From Brachionus rotundiformis (lineage: Eukaryota > Rotifera > Eurotatoria > Ploima > Brachionidae), in assembly GCA_016802295.1 (NCBI GenBank), contig JAESIW010000200.1, forward strand, positions 3,036,701 through 3,100,700: a stretch of DNA of 64,000 bases. The letters are read 5' to 3'. Each line of letters begins with the position of its first letter. Position 1 is the stretch's first letter. The notes under the pieces are model-generated. The model had not been told where the DNA came from, did no database searches, and was given only the letters and a program-made list of their open reading frames with translations. Both the position numbers and the translations under genes were made by a program. Below, in pieces: positions 59,716 through 64,000 of the stretch.

Positions 59716-61569
59716 TCAGACATCAGTAAAAAATTTAGAATGATGGCTAAAATTTTTTGATTCCTTAATGATAGATTCAATCGCACTGACCTTTCTAACT
59801 ATATCTACAAAATTAGTTGAGAGTACATGCTCTTCATTCTCTTTTTGTTGACTTTCTTTACTTTCTAGTGAATATTGTGATGCAGGATTCGGTTTCCAAA
59901 TGCTATTTATGATTGAATCCCAATAGTGTAAAGATCTCATCCATTTGGGCAACCAAGCAAAGCTCTTTAGTTTTGCTGGCAATTTTTGTGGAACTAATTT
60001 TCTTATAACTAGTATAATCAAATATATTAAAATTAAAAAAACTACAGGAATAATCAAAATAGCCAAACCAATCCAATATGGAATTAAAGCCAGACCAAAC
60101 ACAATTGCTGGAATAAAAAAATAAACCAAAAATGCGTAAACATAAACGACCCATTCATATTTGAATACAATATTGCCAAATTTTTGTGCCAAAGTCTTAG
60201 GAAATCTTAGAAATGACACCGGAAGCCAAAAAATTGTTCCAAAAACATTAAAAAATGTGTAAACAAAAGCTATTTCAATCGATTTTTTGAAATTGGCTCC
60301 TGGCTGAGTCAGTGCGCTTAATATTCCTGTCACAGTTGTTCCTACATTTGAGCCTAAAGTCATTATATAAGCTCGTCGCAAGCTTACTATTCCAATTCCA
60401 CATAATGGTACAAGAGTGGCTGTAATTATGTCTAAACTTTGAACAATTAATGTCAAAGCAAAAGAAAATAAAAAAAGTAAGACGTTGTTGAATAGTTTCC
60501 ATTTGCCTGGTAAAGATGCATTCATTATTTTTCGAATACCATGTGCTATTGGACCTTCTATTAATTGACTGAATATTTTCACAATTCCAAATAAACAAAT
60601 CAAATGAATTGTTAAAGAAAAAATAATCCAAAACAGACCTGTGCCACCATCTCCAAACGATCTAAGCATTGGCATACACAAATAATCACATTCAGTGCAT
60701 TCATTTGTACTATTGTCTTTTCCACAGCAGCGTAGAGCTATTCGAGTTGTATTGGATCCGTTGTTTACTGCATCAATTTGATTTTGATCTAATAAAATAA
60801 ATAAATCAACCACTGGATTAAGAATGGTAGCAATGAAGTTCATATGCTTTAATTGGTCCGCATCATTTGGCATCAATTCAGTTAAATTTTTTGACAAAAA
60901 AGACAGTAAATTGAAAAAAATCTCAATTGGTAAAAGCACGGCAGTGGTAAGAATATTGAAAAAATCATTTATTACTGCTGCACTAAAAGCCCTTTTGAAC
61001 TCATACGGATCTCCTGATAAAGTTAAAGCGATAAATATATTGGTCAAGCATGTACCAATATTTGAGCCCATTATTATCGGAATTGCACTCTTAACTGATG
61101 GAATAATTCCAGCACCAACCATTGTGACTACTATAGAGGTAGTAGCCGTAGCATTTTGCATTATAGCTGTTGTAATGATTCCTATAGCTAGTGATCCAAG
61201 AGGATTTTGCAGCAAAAAGCTTATAACTTTACCTGCTTTTAGAGCATGTGGCGATAAGAGAGTAAATCCAATTGTTAAAAAACTAAGAGACAATAAAAAC
61301 AAATAAAGAAGAATGAAAAAAATTAAAATTTTCAAAAAAGAAAGTAAAATGTATCTGATTTTCTCATTTTTTGTATACGTTTTCCAAACATGTTCCATCT
61401 GATCATTCTGATTTTGACATTCCGCTTTCTTTGTGATATTTTCAAATTTCTTGATTGAATATTCTGTACTTTTGTTGTCAAATTGATCATTTTCTTTCCG
61501 GCTGATGCTATTTGCTGGAGCTATCGCAGGAGCTGATATTTCATCCGGACAGAACGCAGGATTATCCAT
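59716..61569 (-). CDS. slc34: SLC34-type sodium/phosphate cotransporter with altered QSSS motifs
   Basis: A single intronless frame of 617 aa, near the usual 600-690 of NaPi-II transporters, which import phosphate with sodium across the plasma membrane. Both inverted repeats are present. Repeat 1: SFLLQNPLGSLAIGIITTAI, then SIVVTMVGAG and IIMGSNIGTCLTN, then AFSAAVINDFFN. Repeat 2: LVPLCGIGIVSLRRAYIMTLGSNVGTT, then FNVFGTIFWLPV. Between them is the extracellular loop with several cysteines (C281-C298) and NGS/NTT-type glycosylation sequons, as in the family. The signature QSSS is QNAT (138-141) in repeat 1 and QSLD (377-380) in repeat 2. These serines belong to the substrate/sodium site of characterised members. 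Intron absence next to intron-rich genes is compatible with a retrocopy or intron loss. The start is the first ATG after upstream stops. Confidence 0.93.
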   Translation of the reverse strand: MDNPAFCPDEISAPAIAPANSISRKENDQFDNKSTEYSIKKFENITKKAECQNQNDQMEHVWKTYTKNEKIRYILLSFLKILIFFILLYLFLLSLSFLTIGFTLLSPHALKAGKVISFLLQNPLGSLAIGIITTAIMQNATATTSIVVTMVGAGIIPSVKSAIPIIMGSNIGTCLTNIFIALTLSGDPYEFKRAFSAAVINDFFNILTTAVLLPIEIFFNLLSFLSKNLTELMPNDADQLKHMNFIATILNPVVDLFILLDQNQIDAVNNGSNTTRIALRCCGKDNSTNECTECDYLCMPMLRSFGDGGTGLFWIIFSLTIHLICLFGIVKIFSQLIEGPIAHGIRKIMNASLPGKWKLFNNVLLFLFSFALTLIVQSLDIITATLVPLCGIGIVSLRRAYIMTLGSNVGTTVTGILSALTQPGANFKKSIEIAFVYTFFNVFGTIFWLPVSFLRFPKTLAQKFGNIVFKYEWVVYVYAFLVYFFIPAIVFGLALIPYWIGLAILIIPVVFLILIYLIILVIRKLVPQKLPAKLKSFAWLPKWMRSLHYWDSIINSIWKPNPASQYSLESKESQQKENEEHVLSTNFVDIVRKVSAIESIIKESKNFSHHSKFFTDV

Positions 61570-63290
61570 GTTTTCATTCGAGAACTTAATTTAAATATTT
61601 CAACGCAAAATTTTCGTTACTGTGGAATTATTCCACCAATTTATCTTAAGACAATTGATTTAATATTAGCTTTTAGCTTTTAAATTAAAAAATTTTCAGT
61701 CATTTAATTTAATTAATTTATTTAAATATGATTATCTGAAAAATTTTGAAAATTTTACATAATTTGGAACTATCTCATTTATGAACAATAATCTTGTGCT
61801 AAAAATGAATCTAAAGGAGCGATCTTTATAAGTTTATTCTTTAAATTTATTCAAATACCTTAATATAGGGTCACATTGAAATTGATAAAAAAGAAAATTG
61901 GTGTCTTTCAGCTTAAAACTAGAATAAAATCTAAATTTATTTATTATTTCAAAGCTATTTATTTTAAGTCCATCTTAATAAAAATACCTCAATTAAATTT
62001 ATTGTTCAATAGATATTTTAGTAAGTATTCAATATTTTTAGAAATAATAAACTCAAATGATGCAAAAGCTTGTTAATATTTCTCATAATTTTATTTTAGA
62101 TGCGATTATATTTTTCAAAAATTTTAAAAGGAAAATATTTTAAATTAAAATTTTCAACCAGTTGACCAAAAATTTGGAAAAAAATCTAAAAATCAATTGA
62201 AATAAGAGAAAAGATGAAAATACAAAAGTCGACCTCAAAATACCTAAAATAATTAAGACAAAACTTTAAAAAAAAAACAAAAATATATTTTTGAAATAAT
62301 AGAAAAATGTGATTTAAAGAACAATATTTATATTTCAATATATACTAAAATATATTAGACAAAAAAATAAAATAACCTAATTAAAGGTTTTTGTAAAACT
62401 GTCTTCCAGACAAAAGAAAAGCCTTCTAGGTATACTAAAATATACACATTTAAAAAGATTGTTTTGTTCTAGTTACGTTCAAATTAAGGTTTATATTGTT
62501 GAAAAGGCTATTTTAAAATTTAAAAATTGTAATTATGCAGATATGAAAAGAATTGAGTTTAAGAAAAATAATTGTATATATTAAATTTTTTTAGCATTTT
62601 GTTTAAGAAATTAAAATAATTTAATATTATGGTCAAACAATGAATTAAAAATTAAAATTTTGACTCTATTATTAAAAAATTATTTTTAAAATCAAGATCA
62701 TATAAGGGATTTATAAATTCTTTGGATAAAGATAAATTATTAAGCATTAATATTAAACTTAATTTAATTTTTTTAAAACAAATCGCTCTTTTAAATGAAA
62801 TTTAAACTTAATTTTTTTATGCTTTCTAAGTTCAATATAATAAATTGGATTAATATTAATAATTAATCAATTAAAAAGCCCAAAACATGCTAAATTTGAA
62901 TAATTCAATTGAAACAAATTATAGAAAATATTTAATTGTACAAGTCCTATTATTTAGCACTTTTTATATCTAATTGCACAAAAACAGTCTCTTAAAAATA
63001 TTGATTTAAACTTTGTCTTAAATTTTAAAAATAAATCACAGCAACTGATGAGTTATTCTGTATTCAAGTATGATTAGCGAACATAATTTACTTTAAAAAT
63101 TGTATTTAAAATTTTATTTTAATTTTTTTAAAATGATGAGCAAAGCATTTATCAAGTAAAAAATAAAGTTTTGCTCCAAGAAATTTTTAAATTAATTAAA
63201 AAAACGAGTATTCATGAAATTTTTTAATTAGCTTAAAGACATACTTTTTCAAAATCGAATTCAAATTCTTTAGATTACTTCTTCCGAAAA
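61570..63290. other. Divergent intergenic region at the right end
   Basis: About 1.7 kb AT-rich between two divergent starts; no exon-like frame recognised. Confidence 0.5.
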
Positions 63291-64000
63291 ATGTCAATAA
63301 TCGAAACTACAAAACAATCAATAAATGATGAAACAAATTTTTCATCTTTTAAAGATCAGTATAATCAGTTTATTCAAAATTTGTTAGAAAAGTAAATAAC
63401 TAGAAAAATAAATTTTTATTAGATGCATTAAAAATTTTGTATTTTTTTGAAGAAAAAATCAACTTAAGGGTCATCAAGAAACGCTTATTAACACCTATCA
63501 GGCTCAAAAGGCCACTATACTCACTCAAATAGATAGTTCAACTCAAACAAAAGTCTCCAAAGTAATATGAAAGACGATTAATTTAAAATTTATTGTATCT
63601 TTTTTATTTTTTAAAGCTTGATTATGTTTATAATAAAATTTTTGAAAAATTGGAAGCCGGAATTCGTGAGGTTGATCTACGAAAACAAGAATTAGATGCT
63701 CAGATTCAACAATATGAGAATTTTCAAAAATTGTTGGAAGTATCTAGGAACCAGAATCAAAGTTATGATGAATTTATTGAAGACGATGCCCTAATGATCA
63801 ATGACTATGATTCTGAACTCAATGAAAGCAATGTAAATCTTTCCGATAACGAAAAGAGGATGAAAATGGAAGAGCACGGGGAAACAATTAATCTGTTAAT
63901 AAATGGCAAATTAGTTGTGGATAATTTGCTGGCTGAAATTTCAGATGGTAGTCTAAATTTATATGAATTAGATATTGATAATGTTGATATAAATGTCGAA
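63291..64000 (+). CDS. Unidentified coiled-coil protein, 5' part (runs off the window)
   Basis: Three exons, 63291-63391, 63453-63561 and 63617 to the edge, close in phase and give the first 198 residues. The second exon requires the acceptor TTTGAAG at 63452; using the later AAG would introduce a stop. The product is polar and helical: a Gln/Lys-rich stretch QETLINTYQAQKAT, then a probable coiled coil about residues 71-120 (KIFEKLEAGIREVDLRKQEL and following QIQQYENFQKLL), then an acidic region with DEFIEDDALMINDYDSEL. No signal peptide or membrane segment. I do not recognise the family, and the C-terminal domain that might identify it is missing. Confidence 0.65.

Noticed and set aside
61876..62076. 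66-aa frame upstream of SLC34
   Set aside because: Low-complexity K/I/F sequence without family resemblance.
1..64000. CRISPR arrays, prokaryotic operons or phage modules
   Set aside because: No regularly spaced repeats; genes have spliceosomal introns and animal-specific domains, so the window is eukaryotic nuclear DNA.

Overview
The window looks like nuclear DNA of a small invertebrate animal with a compact, very AT-rich genome. Genes are built from GT-AG exons, most introns are about 28-60 nt, and the gene set is metazoan: TRPC channel, voltage-sensing phosphatase, XK-related scramblase, SLC34 phosphate transporter, C2CD3, PAS kinase, SNX25. A monogonont rotifer would fit this style, but nothing in the sequence proves the phylum. 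The exon chains below were read by eye from splice signals, reading-frame phase and family resemblance. For all but two multi-exon genes the phases close exactly; the partial genes at the two edges are open-ended.

Layout. 0-6.2 kb: 3' end of a claudin-like gene (+), a decayed tRNA-Val (-), an EEF1AKMT4-like methyltransferase (-), intronless DET1 (-) and ribosomal protein uS10/RPS20 (+). 6.2-14.9 kb: an XK-related protein (+) and an unidentified multi-pass membrane protein (+), separated by AT-rich spacers. 14.9-19.5 kb: PAS-domain kinase PASK (-). 19.7-22.5 kb: three near-identical tRNA-Ile(AAU) genes and a TSP1/Ig-type membrane protein (-) bracketed by roughly 230-bp direct repeats. 23.8-28.2 kb: TRMT9B-like methyltransferase (+), a GC-rich repeat island, DNAJC22 (+). 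28.7-35.0 kb: C2CD3 (-). 36.2-40.5 kb: SNX25 (+). 40.7-43.5 kb: a voltage-sensing phosphatase (-). 45.6-50.6 kb: a TRPC4/5-type channel (-). 50.6-59.7 kb: a 9-kb stretch without recognisable genes, containing a 521-base assembly gap whose flanks are near-identical. 59.7-61.6 kb: intronless SLC34-type Na/Pi transporter (-). 63.3 kb to the edge: start of an unidentified coiled-coil gene (+).

How the genes relate. Most neighbours are unrelated housekeeping, ciliary or trafficking genes, as expected in an animal genome. The most suggestive pairing is the TRPC channel and the voltage-sensing phosphatase. They lie in tandem on the same strand about 2 kb apart. One is a phosphoinositide-sensitive cation channel and the other a membrane-potential-driven phosphoinositide phosphatase, so a functional link is possible but is only an inference.

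Most unusual items: the complete voltage-sensing phosphatase with an altered S4 charge ladder; the TSP1-TSP1-Ig membrane protein inside direct repeats; the SLC34 gene with both QSSS motifs changed and no introns; and a GC-rich repeat family with two copies in the window.
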